Shown: positions 43,939 to 54,819, numbered from the stretch's first letter. The stretch is DNA of 64,000 nt from Pseudobutyrivibrio sp. (GCA_017557435.1 JAFYYR010000004.1:122320-186319), one strand, 5' to 3'. Notes: generated by a model not told the origin, from the letters alone. A program made the numbers and translations.

Positions 43939-45736
43939 CTCCCTGATATTCCTCCATAGTCATCTTAGGAAGATGAATTGTGGCTGTAGTTCCCACATCA
44001 AGCTCACTTTCAAGTGTAAGGCCATACTCCTCCTTGAAATAGAGATTGATTCTCTGATTGATATTCCAAAGACCAATTCCTGAGCCCTTGCCCTTTGACT
44101 GGGACTTATCCTTAAGAAGGTTTTCAAGAGTTTCAGGTGGAATTCCCATTCCGTTATCCCTAACCTCGATAAATATATCTCCATCCTTCTCGTAGCCCAC
44201 AATATCAATTACGCCCTCGTCATCGTAATCACCTACAGCGTGATAAATGGCATTTTCAATAAGTGGCTGGATAATAAGCTTGATAGTGATGCAATCCTCT
44301 ATTGCTGGGTCAATATCTATATCTGCCTCGAACTTATTCTTATAGCGCACCTTCTGAATAGCTAGATAATTTTTAGCATGAGTAATCTCATCCTTGATGG
44401 TGATGATATTATTGCCCTTGCTAAGACTGATTCTAAAAAGTGAGGCAAGGCTTGTAATCATAGAGATAGCCTCTGGATATTTTTCTGTTTCAATCATCCA
44501 GACAATTGAATCTAGTGTGTTGTAAAGGAAATGTGGATTGATCTGAGCCTGAAGAGCATTTAATTCGGATTTACGTTTTTCCTTTTGCTCCTTAACTCGC
44601 TCATCCATAATATTTCTCATCTGCACAACAAGAGACTTAATAGTCCTGCCTAGATGTCTAATCTCATGAGAGCCACCAATATATACCTGCTCAGCATCTA
44701 AAGCTCCCTCCTCAATATCCTTAAGTGAGGCCTCAAGACGCTTAATTGGGTCAGTGACAATTTTAGAGATAATTACATTACCAAATACAATCAAGAAAAT
44801 GGTAAATGTGATTATAACAAGCATAAAAAGTCTAAGCTGATTGTATTCTCCAGTCAGCTCAGAAACAGGCACAACTGACACGATTTTCCAGCCGGTATAT
44901 CCTACCGTCTTTACGATAACAGCTCTCTTATCTCCCTCGAATGTCTCAATGTAATCTCCATCATCATAGGTGACATCAACAAGATTATTTTCCTTTACAA
45001 GACCTGCATAAATAGCTTTTTGCTTTGGGTGATAGATTATCTCTCCATCAGAATCCACCAGATAAACATATCCAGCTCCTCTTTCATTTACCCTTGAAAA
45101 CATCTGCTCAATGGCTGAATAGTTCATATCAACAAGAAGTATTCCACGTCTTGTGTAGCCCATAAAATTAAGGTCCACACTACGACTTAAGGAAACAACC
45201 CAGTAATATCTGTAATTACTGCTTTCAAACATATTCTGAACATGTGGAGTTGAAAAATGAAAGTTCTCGATTTTCTCTTCAGTGTTTGTAAACCAGTCCT
45301 GCTCAGTAAAATCTACACCGGATTTTCTTGTGGCAATTGGAGCAGCAGAAATAAGGGCACCATCCTGGGAAATACAAGCGATACTTATAAGACTGTCTTT
45401 ATTAGCCTCATATAAAATATCCATTTCCTTGTTCATGGTGTCACTGGTAAGATCCATATTTTTGATGACACTGTAATACATACTATTAGAAATTCCCATC
45501 ATATTTCGTAGATAGGAATTAAGATTCCAACTCATCTGGTCAACAACCTGCTTGTTATTATCAATTGCCGTCTGCTTAGCCGTGTTAATATAGTTGGTAT
45601 AAAAAGCAAATGCCATAAATGACATGCTAAGAATGGCAACTATTGTAAATGACAATGAAATAATAAGCTGAATGCTTCGTCTCTTAGAAGCTCTTTTGAC
45701 CCGATGAAAATAATGTCTTAGGTCAAAACGCTCCAT
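43919..45736 (-). CDS. Sensor histidine kinase, YesM/LytS type
   Basis: 605 residues. A membrane helix (about 22-45), an external dCache-like sensor domain (about 50-300), a second membrane helix (about 305-328), a HAMP linker, and a His_kinase domain with phospho-acceptor His in LQAQINPHFLYNTLDSIVWM, then an HATPase with LIIQPLIENAIYHA, VRDNGMGIPPE and GKGSGIGLWNINQRI. It pairs with the AraC-type regulator whose gene overlaps it by one base. It probably responds to sugar, directly or through the anchored binding proteins encoded next. Confidence 0.93.
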   Translation of the reverse strand: MERFDLRHYFHRVKRASKRRSIQLIISLSFTIVAILSMSFMAFAFYTNYINTAKQTAIDNNKQVVDQMSWNLNSYLRNMMGISNSMYYSVIKNMDLTSDTMNKEMDILYEANKDSLISIACISQDGALISAAPIATRKSGVDFTEQDWFTNTEEKIENFHFSTPHVQNMFESSNYRYYWVVSLSRSVDLNFMGYTRRGILLVDMNYSAIEQMFSRVNERGAGYVYLVDSDGEIIYHPKQKAIYAGLVKENNLVDVTYDDGDYIETFEGDKRAVIVKTVGYTGWKIVSVVPVSELTGEYNQLRLFMLVIITFTIFLIVFGNVIISKIVTDPIKRLEASLKDIEEGALDAEQVYIGGSHEIRHLGRTIKSLVVQMRNIMDERVKEQKEKRKSELNALQAQINPHFLYNTLDSIVWMIETEKYPEAISMITSLASLFRISLSKGNNIITIKDEITHAKNYLAIQKVRYKNKFEADIDIDPAIEDCITIKLIIQPLIENAIYHAVGDYDDEGVIDIVGYEKDGDIFIEVRDNGMGIPPETLENLLKDKSQSKGKGSGIGLWNINQRINLYFKEEYGLTLESELDVGTTATIHLPKMTMEEYQGGEGREK

Positions 45737-47334
45737 TAATTACCCCTCTGCTGTCTATACTTAGATGGTGAAATACCATAAGCCTTTTTAAATACATAGC
45801 TAAAATAATTAGGCTCCTCATAGCCAATCATTCCGGCAATCATATATGCCTTCTCATCTGTATTTTCAAGGAGCTCAACAGCCTTTTTAAGTCTAATATC
45901 TGTGAGATATGTAACAAAACTAAGGCCTGTATTTTTCTTGAAAACTGATGAAAAATAATTAGGACTCACATTGAGATATGTGCAAAGACTCTCAACAGAA
46001 ATATCTGATTCTGTAAAATGCTCTGCAATATATCCCTTGGCCTTTTCAATCATAAGTCCGGTGCTATCAAGTCTAGTCTTGTTAACGATTTCCTTTACTT
46101 TAAAGCACCTATCCTCGAACCATTTTTCTACCATATCAAGGGATTCTACCTTTTCCAATAGCTCGAGAATATCCTTATCACCCTTTTCATCTTCCGAATT
46201 AATGTCGTAGGTTCTAGCAAGCTTTATGATTTCAAAATAAGCCTCTAAAATGGAAAGTTTCAGCTGATATAAGGCCACACCATTCTGATGTAAATTAGAG
46301 AAAAACTCATGTATTGAACCCTTAAGCTCTTCAGGTGTACCAATTTTTATCTGCTTTAAAATCTGATTAACATTATCTGTTTCAAAAAGGTTAATGTGTG
46401 CTTCTTTTGGTTCCACATCATTAATAGAAATGGCCTGATTCTCATCAAGAATAATTCTATAAGCCGCAGCCTCTCTTGCTGATTTAAAAGAACTAAATAA
46501 ATCCTTTAACTCAGTGACCATTGCACCTACTCCAGCAGTTGTATTTGTCTGCAAAAGCTTAGCAGAAAGCTTACAAATCCTATCTAAATCAGTTACAAAT
46601 TCATCGTACTCTTCGGTACGCTCAAAACATCCCAACACAATAACATTGCCCAGATAATTCAGACAATAATAATTAGGATGACCAGCAAGCCGCTCCTTGG
46701 CAAGCTGATTTAAAGACACACAAAGAAGACGCCTAGTATCATTATTAATTTCATTTTGATTCTCAAAGGAAAGTTTAATTATGCCGACGGCATAGAAATT
46801 CCCCTCAATACCTTGTCCATAATCAGCAGCAATCTCATTAATCCTATCAGGTTCAATATGCCCCTCTATAAGGCCAATCAAAAACTGCTCTCTAAAAAAT
46901 GGGAAGCTCTCCTGATAGTACTTCTCCAAAGTCTCCATATTGCGACGCTTGTCAACCTCATCATCAAGCCGCACCTTAATTCTGGCAAAAACCTGATGAA
47001 GCTCATCTGCATCAATTGGCTTTAATATATACTCTTCAGCAGATAACTCGATTGCCTCCTTCGCGTAGTCAAACTCATCATAACCAGAGAAAATAACTAC
47101 TTTAGTAGCTGGCAACTGAGCCTTAAGCTGCTTAGAAAATTCAAGTCCATTCATAAAAGGCATATTAACATCAGTCATAACAACATCTGGCTGTGTCTCA
47201 AGTGCTCTCTCTAATGCATCCTGACCATTTTCCGCAGTGGCCACCACATTAAATCCAAGCTCCTGCCAATTAATCTTTTTCTCGATGGCAAGGCGAACTT
47301 CCTCCTCGTCATCAACAAGCATAACATTATACAT
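45736..47334 (-). CDS. Response regulator with AraC-type DNA-binding domain (YesN-like)
   Basis: 532 residues. A receiver domain occupies the N-terminus: VDDEEEVR, phospho-acceptor Asp in DVVMTDVNMPFMNGLE, and the conserved Lys in EYILKPI. The long middle region (about 130-420) is the usual linker domain of this class. Two AraC helix-turn-helix motifs form the C-terminus (SVESLCTYLNVSPNYFSSVF and AYMIAGMIGYEEPNYFSYVFKK). The likely target is the ChvE-MmsAB sugar operon just upstream. Confidence 0.94.
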   Translation of the reverse strand: MYNVMLVDDEEEVRLAIEKKINWQELGFNVVATAENGQDALERALETQPDVVMTDVNMPFMNGLEFSKQLKAQLPATKVVIFSGYDEFDYAKEAIELSAEEYILKPIDADELHQVFARIKVRLDDEVDKRRNMETLEKYYQESFPFFREQFLIGLIEGHIEPDRINEIAADYGQGIEGNFYAVGIIKLSFENQNEINNDTRRLLCVSLNQLAKERLAGHPNYYCLNYLGNVIVLGCFERTEEYDEFVTDLDRICKLSAKLLQTNTTAGVGAMVTELKDLFSSFKSAREAAAYRIILDENQAISINDVEPKEAHINLFETDNVNQILKQIKIGTPEELKGSIHEFFSNLHQNGVALYQLKLSILEAYFEIIKLARTYDINSEDEKGDKDILELLEKVESLDMVEKWFEDRCFKVKEIVNKTRLDSTGLMIEKAKGYIAEHFTESDISVESLCTYLNVSPNYFSSVFKKNTGLSFVTYLTDIRLKKAVELLENTDEKAYMIAGMIGYEEPNYFSYVFKKAYGISPSKYRQQRGN

Positions 47335-47405
47335 AAATTATTCCCCCGAATAGCTAAAAACATGGATAAATTATAGCAAAAATTCCTTCATAAGTATAGA
47401 AGAAA

Positions 47406-47480
47406 TGGACTTAGGGGACGGGGTTAGCGGACCATTTTCAAGTCCACAAAATGGTCCACTAACCCCGTCCCCTAGGTCCA
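47406..47480. repeat. REP-like long palindrome
   Basis: 75 bases of near-perfect dyad. Arms AGGGGACGGGGTTAG and CTAACCCCGTCCCCT are perfectly complementary. A further pair GGACCATTTT/AAAATGGTCC lies inside, around a short loop, and TGGAC/GTCCA outside. The GGGGACGGGG core resembles REP-type palindromes linked in many bacteria to RAYT transposases. No transposase is in the window. It sits between the sugar importer and the regulator gene. Confidence 0.75.
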
Positions 47481-47512
47481 AAAAAGCCGAGCAAGAAACT
47501 CCTGCCCGGCCC
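47477..47512 (-). terminator. Terminator of the ChvE-MmsAB operon
   Basis: On the minus strand GCCGGGCA/TGCTCGGC (one G-T pair) with an 11-base loop, followed by six T residues. It directly borders the REP-like palindrome. Confidence 0.82.
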
Positions 47513-47528
47513 TTTATTGGAACACAAA

Positions 47529-48695
47529 TTAATTTTTCTTTCTCTTAGAAAGTACGTCTACTGTTACAGCACCGAGAAGTACAGCACCTTTAACGATTTT
47601 CTGGATATCTGTTGACCATCCGAAAAGTGACATACCATTGTTAAGAATACCCATTACGAAGGCACCGATTACAGCACCGAGGATTGTACCAGAACCACCT
47701 GCTACGGCAGCACCACCGATATAACATGATGCGATAGCATCCATTTCGAAACCATCACCAGCCTTTGGTGTTGATGATCCATTTCTTGCTGAAAGAACGA
47801 TACCAGCAATAGCTGATAGTACACCCATGTTTGTGTATACCCAGAAGAATACTTTGTTTGTATCGATACCTGAAAGGTTAGCTGCTTTTCTGTTACCACC
47901 TAAAGCGTAAATCTGACGACCAGCTACAGTCTTTGTTGTAACAAATGCGTAGATACCAATAAGGATTACCATGATAAGAAGTACAAATGGAAGTCCATTG
48001 TATCTTGCAAGCTTGTAGAAGAAGAACCAAATAATGAAAAGTTCAATACCAAGCTTTAATACTGTCTGCCATGTAGGAGCAAGAGCAAAGTTGTATTTCT
48101 TCTTTGTCTTGATGCTCTTAAGCTCTGCCCAAACAAGTGCTACTGAAGCAATAATTGCAACAAAGATTGAAACTAAATCAAGGATTCCATCGCCAAAGAA
48201 GATCTTGTAAGTTGGGAGGAAACCAGCACCGATAAAGTTGTAGTTTGCAGGAAGAGGACCTTTAGTCTGTGCCTGCAAAAGTGTATAGGTAAGACCGCGG
48301 CCCATAAGCATTGTAGCAAGGGTAACTACGAATGGAGGGATGCTAAGGTAAGCAATAAAGAATCCTGCAAACATACCAACTAAAAGACCAATAGCAAGTG
48401 CTGCAATAATAGCAACCCACATATTCATCTTGTAGTCCATCATAACAATACCAGCAGATGCACCACAAAGAGCAACTACAGAACCGACACCAAGGTCGAC
48501 GTTACCAGTAAGTACGCAAAGCAACATACCAATAGCAAGGATAACAACGTAGCCGTTCTGCATAACTAAGTTGTTAATATTCATTGGTGTAAGGTTTTTA
48601 CCGCCTGTAAGTGCAGCAAATATTAAATAAATAACAATAAGGGCAATGAACATGCCGTATTGTTTCATGTCTAAATTAACTCTCTTCTTTTCCAT
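47529..48695 (-). CDS. mmsB: Multiple-sugar ABC transporter permease (MmsB/GguB-type)
   Basis: 388 residues from the ATG at 48695; two further ATGs lie three and two codons upstream, and AAAGG spacing favours the most downstream. About ten membrane helices in a BPD_transp_2 layout: [58 protein letters not shown] and [20 protein letters not shown]. It overlaps the ATPase gene at its start. Together with MmsA and ChvE it forms one importer. Confidence 0.9.
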   Translation of the reverse strand: MEKKRVNLDMKQYGMFIALIVIYLIFAALTGGKNLTPMNINNLVMQNGYVVILAIGMLLCVLTGNVDLGVGSVVALCGASAGIVMMDYKMNMWVAIIAALAIGLLVGMFAGFFIAYLSIPPFVVTLATMLMGRGLTYTLLQAQTKGPLPANYNFIGAGFLPTYKIFFGDGILDLVSIFVAIIASVALVWAELKSIKTKKKYNFALAPTWQTVLKLGIELFIIWFFFYKLARYNGLPFVLLIMVILIGIYAFVTTKTVAGRQIYALGGNRKAANLSGIDTNKVFFWVYTNMGVLSAIAGIVLSARNGSSTPKAGDGFEMDAIASCYIGGAAVAGGSGTILGAVIGAFVMGILNNGMSLFGWSTDIQKIVKGAVLLGAVTVDVLSKRKKN

Positions 48696-50247
48696 TTCCA
48701 TCATCCTTTCTATTGTGTGCCATTACACACTGCATAATCTTCTCCTGAGAAACCTCTGCGCTTGAAAGCTCTCCCGCAATTTCGCCTTCATTAATAACGT
48801 AGATTCTGTCGCATGTACCAATTATTTCTGGCATTTCTGAAGAAATAACTATTACAGCCTTACCTGCTCTAGCAAGTTCATTAATGACACAATAAATTTC
48901 ATATTTAGCACCAACATCAATACCACGAGTTGGCTCATCAAGAATAAGCACATCTGGCTGGGTAAGCATCCATTTTGCAAGTACAACCTTTTGCTGGTTA
49001 CCACCTGAAAGTGAACCTACCACCTGATTGATGGAATTGGCTTTTACGTTAATTCTTTTTCTATATTCTTCAGCAGCTAAAATCTCATCATTACCGTTAA
49101 TTACACCTCTCTTAGAGAAGAATTTAGGACGAGCTGCTATGGTCATGTTTTCTTTGATGTCGCCAATCAAATTAAGACCATTAGTCTTTCTATCCTCAGT
49201 AACGTAAGCAAGCTTGTTGTTAATGGCATCTTTTACAGTGTGAATATTCACTTCCTCACCATTAATCTTAACTGTTCCAGAGATTTTCTGTCCGTAGCTG
49301 TGTCCAAATACACTCATGGCAAACTCTGTACGACCAGCACCCATAAGTCCTGCAAGACCAACTACTTCTCCTGCTTTAACTTCGATGTTAATGTCTTTAA
49401 GAACCTGACGATTTGGATCGTCTGGATGGAATACATTCCAGTTCTTAACCTCAAAAATAGTGTCACCTATAGTAACTCCCTCTCTTACAGGATATCTGTT
49501 AGTAAGCTCACGACCTACCATGGCCTTAATAACTCTATCCTCAGAGAAATCATCAACTCCCTTAATGAGAGTCTCAATTGTTTTACCATCACGAATGACA
49601 GTAACTGCATCTGCTACATAACTAATCTCATTTAACTTATGTGAAATGATAATACATGTAATACCTTGTCTCTTAAGCTCAAGCATTATATCAAGAAGTT
49701 TCTTTGACTCCTCATCATTCAAAGCCGCTGTAGGCTCATCCAAGATAAGAAGCTCAACCTTCTTTGCCATTGCCTTTGCAATTTCAATTAATTGCTGCTT
49801 TCCAACACCAAGTGAATTAACTGGTGCATTAACGTTTTCATGTTCTAGACCAACCTTTGCAAGCATCTCTTGAGCTCTTTGTCTGGTTTTAGTCCAATCT
49901 ATAACGCCCTTCATAGAAAGCTGTTCGTTTCCTAGAAATACATTCTCTGCGATTGAAAGAAGTGGAGATAAAGCAAGCTCCTGGTGAATGATTACAATAC
50001 CTTTATGTTCTGAATCTCTAAGGTTATGGAATCTACATACTTCACCATTGTATTCAACATCACCTTCGTATGTTCCGTAAGGATATACTCCTGAGAGAAC
50101 ATTCATAAGTGTAGACTTACCTGCACCATTCTCTCCACAAAGAGCATGGATTTCTCCCTTTTTTACTTGCAGATTAACATCATCAAGGGCTTTAACTCCA
50201 GAAAACTCTTTTGTGATATGTTTCATTTCCAAGATGTAATCTGACAT
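48676..50247 (-). CDS. mmsA: Multiple-sugar ABC transporter ATPase (MmsA/GguA-type)
   Basis: 523 residues with two fused ATPase halves, as in sugar importers of the MglA/RbsA group. Half 1: Walker [10 protein letters not shown], signature LGVGKQQ, Walker B LLILDEP. Half 2 has a degenerate Walker A (GLMGAGRTE), with LSGGNQQK and [13 protein letters not shown]. The protein lies between ChvE and the permease. It energises uptake of monosaccharides such as xylose, arabinose or galactose. Confidence 0.93.
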   Translation of the reverse strand: MSDYILEMKHITKEFSGVKALDDVNLQVKKGEIHALCGENGAGKSTLMNVLSGVYPYGTYEGDVEYNGEVCRFHNLRDSEHKGIVIIHQELALSPLLSIAENVFLGNEQLSMKGVIDWTKTRQRAQEMLAKVGLEHENVNAPVNSLGVGKQQLIEIAKAMAKKVELLILDEPTAALNDEESKKLLDIMLELKRQGITCIIISHKLNEISYVADAVTVIRDGKTIETLIKGVDDFSEDRVIKAMVGRELTNRYPVREGVTIGDTIFEVKNWNVFHPDDPNRQVLKDINIEVKAGEVVGLAGLMGAGRTEFAMSVFGHSYGQKISGTVKINGEEVNIHTVKDAINNKLAYVTEDRKTNGLNLIGDIKENMTIAARPKFFSKRGVINGNDEILAAEEYRKRINVKANSINQVVGSLSGGNQQKVVLAKWMLTQPDVLILDEPTRGIDVGAKYEIYCVINELARAGKAVIVISSEMPEIIGTCDRIYVINEGEIAGELSSAEVSQEKIMQCVMAHNRKDDGNGKEES

Positions 50248-50329
50248 TTTATTCTCCTTCTTTAAAAACTGTGGCGACTTAATGACTTAAGTCGCCACTA
50301 TAATTACTTTTCTAATAAACTTTTAAAAA

Positions 50330-51469
50330 TTACTCTGCAAGCTGCTCTTCTGTGTAGTAACCACCATCAACGATGATTTCCTTGTAGTTGTCCTTATCTA
50401 CTGCAACTGGTGTGCAAAGGTATGAAGGAACAACAAGCTTACCATTGTCATACTGCTCTTCATCATTGATCTCTGGCTCTGCGCCTTCAAGAACTGCCTG
50501 AACCATTGTTACGCACTTGTCAGCAAGGAGACGTGTATCCTTGTAGATTGACATTGTCTGAGAACCAGCGATGATGTTCTTTGTAGCCATAAGCTCAGCA
50601 TCCTGACCTGTGATAAGTGGCCAATCTTTACCTACTGTGTAACCAGCACCCTCAAGAGCTGCCTTACATCCATAAGCAAAACCATCAAAAGCTGTAGCAC
50701 AGATGTCTAACTTCTCATCAGCATAGAAACCTGTAAGGTAGTTCTCACAGTTCTGCTGTGCTGTCTCCTGAGACCATCTTAAGATACATGTATCTTCGAA
50801 AGATGTTCTACCTGACTTACATACTAATGTACCGTTGTCAAGGTATGGCTGAAGAACTTCCATAAGACCGTTGTAAAGCATAACAGCGTTGTTATCATCA
50901 GGTGAACCCATGAAGAACTCGATTGTATAAGTCTCATCTGTGTTAGCTAAGTCCTTAGCTTCCTCGATGTACTTACCAATTGCTGTACCAACACCCTTGT
51001 TATCGAATGTTGCATAGTAGCTTACAGCGTCTGTGTCCATAAGAAGACGATCATAAGCGATGATAGGAATATCAGCTTCCTTAGCCTGCTGCTCAACGTT
51101 TACAAGAGCTGAAGAATCAACTGCTGCGATAACTAAGCAATCAGCGCCAGATGCGATCATGTTCTCAATCTGAGATACCTGAGCCTGTACATCATCCTCT
51201 GCGTACTGAAGATCAACTTCGTAACCTAAAGCTTCAAGCTTCTCTTTCATGTTGTTACCATCGTTGATCCATCTCTCAGAAGACTGAGTAGGCATTGCAA
51301 CTGCAACTCTCTTTCCTGTAGATGCAGCTGGTGTAGATGCATCACTTCCGCCATCTGTAGTTGTAGCTGTACCATCTGCTGGTTGTCCATTGTCAGCAGG
51401 GCCGCATCCTACAGCTAACCCCATAGCCAATACTGCTGTGAGCATCAAACTTAGAATCTTTTTTTTCAT
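50330..51469 (-). CDS. chvE: Sugar-binding lipoprotein ChvE of a multiple-monosaccharide ABC transporter
   Basis: 379 residues. A lipoprotein signal ends at LAVGC (Cys at about 22), followed by a Gly/Thr/Ser-rich linker and the ChvE-type binding domain: VAVAMPTQSSERWINDGNNM, LQYAEDDVQAQVSQIENMI, IAYDRLLMDTDAVSYYATFDN and GQDAELMATKNIIAGSQTMSIYKD. This family binds aldoses including glucose, galactose, xylose and arabinose. It is the first gene of the importer operon, with strong AGGAGG before the ATG. Confidence 0.93.
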   Translation of the reverse strand: MKKKILSLMLTAVLAMGLAVGCGPADNGQPADGTATTTDGGSDASTPAASTGKRVAVAMPTQSSERWINDGNNMKEKLEALGYEVDLQYAEDDVQAQVSQIENMIASGADCLVIAAVDSSALVNVEQQAKEADIPIIAYDRLLMDTDAVSYYATFDNKGVGTAIGKYIEEAKDLANTDETYTIEFFMGSPDDNNAVMLYNGLMEVLQPYLDNGTLVCKSGRTSFEDTCILRWSQETAQQNCENYLTGFYADEKLDICATAFDGFAYGCKAALEGAGYTVGKDWPLITGQDAELMATKNIIAGSQTMSIYKDTRLLADKCVTMVQAVLEGAEPEINDEEQYDNGKLVVPSYLCTPVAVDKDNYKEIIVDGGYYTEEQLAE

Positions 51470-51494
51470 TTTCTTCTCCTCCTAAAAGATTTGT

Positions 51495-51513
51495 AAGCAA
51501 CTCATTGTTGCTT
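51495..51513 (-). other. Leader hairpin of the chvE mRNA
   Basis: A perfect 7-bp stem AAGCAAC/GTTGCTT with a five-base loop lies between the presumed promoter and the Shine-Dalgarno site. It has no T-tract, so it may stabilise the 5' end of the message rather than terminate it. Confidence 0.4.
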
Positions 51514-51527
51514 TTAACTATGATATG

Positions 51528-51556
51528 ATTCTATCAACATAGTTTTTTGTAGAAAA
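51528..51556 (-). promoter_or_regulatory. Candidate chvE promoter
   Basis: On the minus strand an extended -10 TGATAGAAT (TAGAAT at 51533-51528), with a weak -35 TTTTCT 17 bases upstream. A poor -35 box would fit a promoter that needs an activator such as the adjacent AraC-type regulator. Confidence 0.3.
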
Positions 51557-51643
51557 TATAAAATTCTATTTTCATTCTTAGAAATTCTACACAGTTTAGA
51601 CACATTTATCAATGGGGCAATACAGCAAAATATCTATATATGT

Positions 51644-51679
51644 AAAAAACCCTAGGCACTTTCACTCAGTGTCCTAGAG
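51644..51679 (-). terminator. Terminator of azlCD
   Basis: A stem CTCTAGGACACT/AGTGCCTAGGG with a seven-base loop followed by six T residues on the minus strand, downstream of azlD. Confidence 0.85.
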
Positions 51680-51706
51680 TTTTCAAGATTTTTATATGTA
51701 TTTTCC

Positions 51707-52012
51707 CTAAACTAAAATCAACTCTGATATAAAAACAACTGCACAACAGATACAAGCCACTTTAAAAAGACTCATATTAAACCATGCAGCAACCGTACCA
51801 CATACAAGAGCAAGGGTACCTGATATCTTGCTCTGGGTGGCATCGATTATGGCAGGAAATGTCATTACCGCCAAGGTAACATAAGGAACATAATAAAGAA
51901 AGGATCTAATAAATCTATTCTTAATAGGCTTCCTAAAGAGTGTAACCGGAAGCACTCTTATAATTGTACTAACAACAGCTGCCACCAATATATAAATATA
52001 AGTATTAGTCAT
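51707..52012 (-). CDS. azlD: Branched-chain amino acid transport protein AzlD
   Basis: 101 residues with four short membrane helices. It has the AzlD pattern IIRVLPVTLFRKPIKNRFIRSFLYYVPYVTLAVMTFPAI. AzlC and AzlD together export branched-chain amino acids and analogues. The start overlaps the azlC stop by eight bases. Confidence 0.9.
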   Translation of the reverse strand: MTNTYIYILVAAVVSTIIRVLPVTLFRKPIKNRFIRSFLYYVPYVTLAVMTFPAIIDATQSKISGTLALVCGTVAAWFNMSLFKVACICCAVVFISELILV

Positions 52013-52736
52013 CGTCTTCTACCTCCGGATGTGGAAATGCTATGGCTGCCACTGTTGCAATAATAACAGTGAGAATGATTGTCTTAGTGCCACTAGATAT
52101 ATGAGATAAAGCAGGCACTCTAAAGGCAATATAGCTTGATATAAAGCTGATAATAATGAGCACTGCAACTATTCCATGCTTTCTCGCCTCTGGCATAATG
52201 CAAGCCAAAAACATGCCATATAAAGCTACAGAAAATGCACTAACAAGGCGAAGGGGCATAAGCTCACCTGCAATAATTCCAAAGGATGTACCAAAGCACC
52301 AACCAAGAGCAGCTATCAAAAATGCTCCGCAGTTATATAGCGGCTCTATGAATCCTGGTCTTTTAATTGTAATGGCAAACAGCTCATCTGTAACACTAAA
52401 GCCCACAAGCATTCTATTAATCATAGATGTTTTGGAGCTGAATTTCTGACAAAGAGCTGTAGACATAAGCAAGTACCTTGCATTAACAACAAGAGTCATA
52501 ATTGCCATTTCAACATATCCAGCCCCGGCAGCCACCACCGTATATACAGCATACTCTCCTGCGCTGGCATGATTTAAAAACGAGTTAACAAAGCCCTGCA
52601 GTGGAGTGAAATTAGCCATTCTGGCAATAATACCAAGAGAAAAAGCCACAGCCATATATCCTAAAGCTATAGGAAAGCCATCTCTTATTCCTTCTATAAA
52701 AACCTGTTTTTTACTATTTGATTCAAAAGTTTTCAT
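52005..52736 (-). CDS. azlC: Branched-chain amino acid transport protein AzlC
   Basis: 243 residues with seven to eight membrane helices. AzlC signatures are GIRDGFPIALGYMAVAFSLGI, FLNHASAGEYAVYTVVAAGAGYVEMAI, ARYLLMSTALCQKF and LVGFSVTDELFAI. It is the large subunit of the AzlCD exporter. The branched-chain synthesis genes ilvN and ilvC lie about 1-2.5 kb upstream on the same strand, with the AP2-domain gene in between on the other strand. Confidence 0.92.
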   Translation of the reverse strand: MKTFESNSKKQVFIEGIRDGFPIALGYMAVAFSLGIIARMANFTPLQGFVNSFLNHASAGEYAVYTVVAAGAGYVEMAIMTLVVNARYLLMSTALCQKFSSKTSMINRMLVGFSVTDELFAITIKRPGFIEPLYNCGAFLIAALGWCFGTSFGIIAGELMPLRLVSAFSVALYGMFLACIMPEARKHGIVAVLIIISFISSYIAFRVPALSHISSGTKTIILTVIIATVAAIAFPHPEVEDDD

Positions 52737-52756
52737 AATTTTTTAATACTTTCATC

Positions 52757-52786
52757 TTCACAAAAGTGTACAATCATATATATAAA
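52757..52786 (+). promoter_or_regulatory. Candidate promoter of the AP2-domain gene
   Basis: TTCACA (52757-52762), an 18-base spacer and TATAAA (52781-52786), 18 bases before the ATG at 52804. GGGAGG follows as the Shine-Dalgarno site. Confidence 0.35.
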
Positions 52787-52803
52787 TAATTTGGGAGGCA
52801 AAT

Positions 52804-53613
52804 ATGAAACCGGGAGTATTCATTGCCAAAAGAAAAAATGGTGAAGTCTATTATAGATGTAACATCACCTACAGTGGAAAACATATTAGTCTAGGAAGCT
52901 TCGACACAGAAAAAGAATGTAATCTAGCTTATAAGGAAGCTTGGAAGATTCTAAAGGATACCAAAATAACAATTCTTAATCTGCAATCAACCATTAAATA
53001 TCTAAAATTCGAGAAAGGAATAACCCTTCTGAATTTTAGGGATAATCAAATTTACATTAAGAATCCAATTTACCTGCAAAAGAATTATTTTAACTATTAT
53101 CTCACACCAGGCACAGTCCTTAAGTTTGATAATGATGATTTATTCTATTATTCCAGCCACAAGATTCAAAACCGTGGCGGCCACATGTTTGTAAGCGACT
53201 ATGGCTTACAGTACAACATACTAGGCCGTTATGGAATCAAGCCTTATGCCATAAAAGGCAAGGATTATTCTTTTGCCAATGGAGATGAAACTGACTATCG
53301 ATACTCTAATATTATTATAATCAACAAGTATCACGGTGTATTTAAGGAAATAAAAAGAGGCAAGCCAATCTACACAGCCAAAATCCATCTAAATGGAGAC
53401 TTTATTGTAGGTCGATACAACAGCGAGGCCACAGCAGCTGTTGCGTACAATAAGGCAGTTGACTTATGTCGCGCTCGTGGAATGACCAAATCATTTCCTA
53501 CTAATTTCATAACCGAATACACACCTAGAGAATATGCAGACGTATATACGGAAATCAAAATATCTTCTCACCTATATAAGTTCTTCCGTAACAAAAACTT
53601 CCGTGACGCCTAA
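52804..53613 (+). CDS. Protein with two AP2-like DNA-binding domains
   Basis: 269 residues. Two AP2/ERF-like units frame the protein. The N-terminal one is GVFIAKRKNGEVYYRCNITY followed by GKHISLGSFDTEKECNLAYKEA (about 4-48). The C-terminal one is GVFKEIKRGKPIYTAKIHL followed by FIVGRYNSEATAAVAYNKA (about 180-225). The middle contains NGDETDYRYSNIIIINKYHG, which resembles the tail of an HNH homing endonuclease just before its AP2 domain, but I cannot find the His-Asn-His catalytic residues. It could be a domesticated homing-endonuclease relative used as a DNA-binding protein. It stands alone against the flow of surrounding genes. Confidence 0.7.
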   Translation: MKPGVFIAKRKNGEVYYRCNITYSGKHISLGSFDTEKECNLAYKEAWKILKDTKITILNLQSTIKYLKFEKGITLLNFRDNQIYIKNPIYLQKNYFNYYLTPGTVLKFDNDDLFYYSSHKIQNRGGHMFVSDYGLQYNILGRYGIKPYAIKGKDYSFANGDETDYRYSNIIIINKYHGVFKEIKRGKPIYTAKIHLNGDFIVGRYNSEATAAVAYNKAVDLCRARGMTKSFPTNFITEYTPREYADVYTEIKISSHLYKFFRNKNFRDA

Positions 53614-53644
53614 ATCAAATCTATTATTTTATATATGATTAGTC

Positions 53645-53721
53645 AAAAATAGCCACCGGTCGCTACCAAACCCTTACTATTGAAAACAATATCTGAGGCT
53701 TGATAGCGTAACCAGGTGGCT
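53645..53721 (-). terminator. Long structured terminator of ilvC
   Basis: On the minus strand the outer stem AGCCACC/GGTGGCT and inner stems including CGCTA/TAGCG and ATTG/CAAT stack into one hairpin of about 70 bases, followed by TATTTTT. It is larger than the other terminators here. It lies between the convergent ilvC and AP2-domain genes. Confidence 0.75.
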
Positions 53722-53733
53722 CATTTATTATTC

Positions 53734-54774
<1,041 letters not shown>

Positions 54775-54819
54775 CTATTTATTATATAAATTATATTTAC
54801 CTATATTAAAGAAACTAAT

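Noticed and set aside
47406-47480. Reading the GGGGACGGGG palindrome as an ordinary terminator
   Set aside because: It is symmetrical, has no T-run of its own, and a separate terminator with six T residues lies right beside it.
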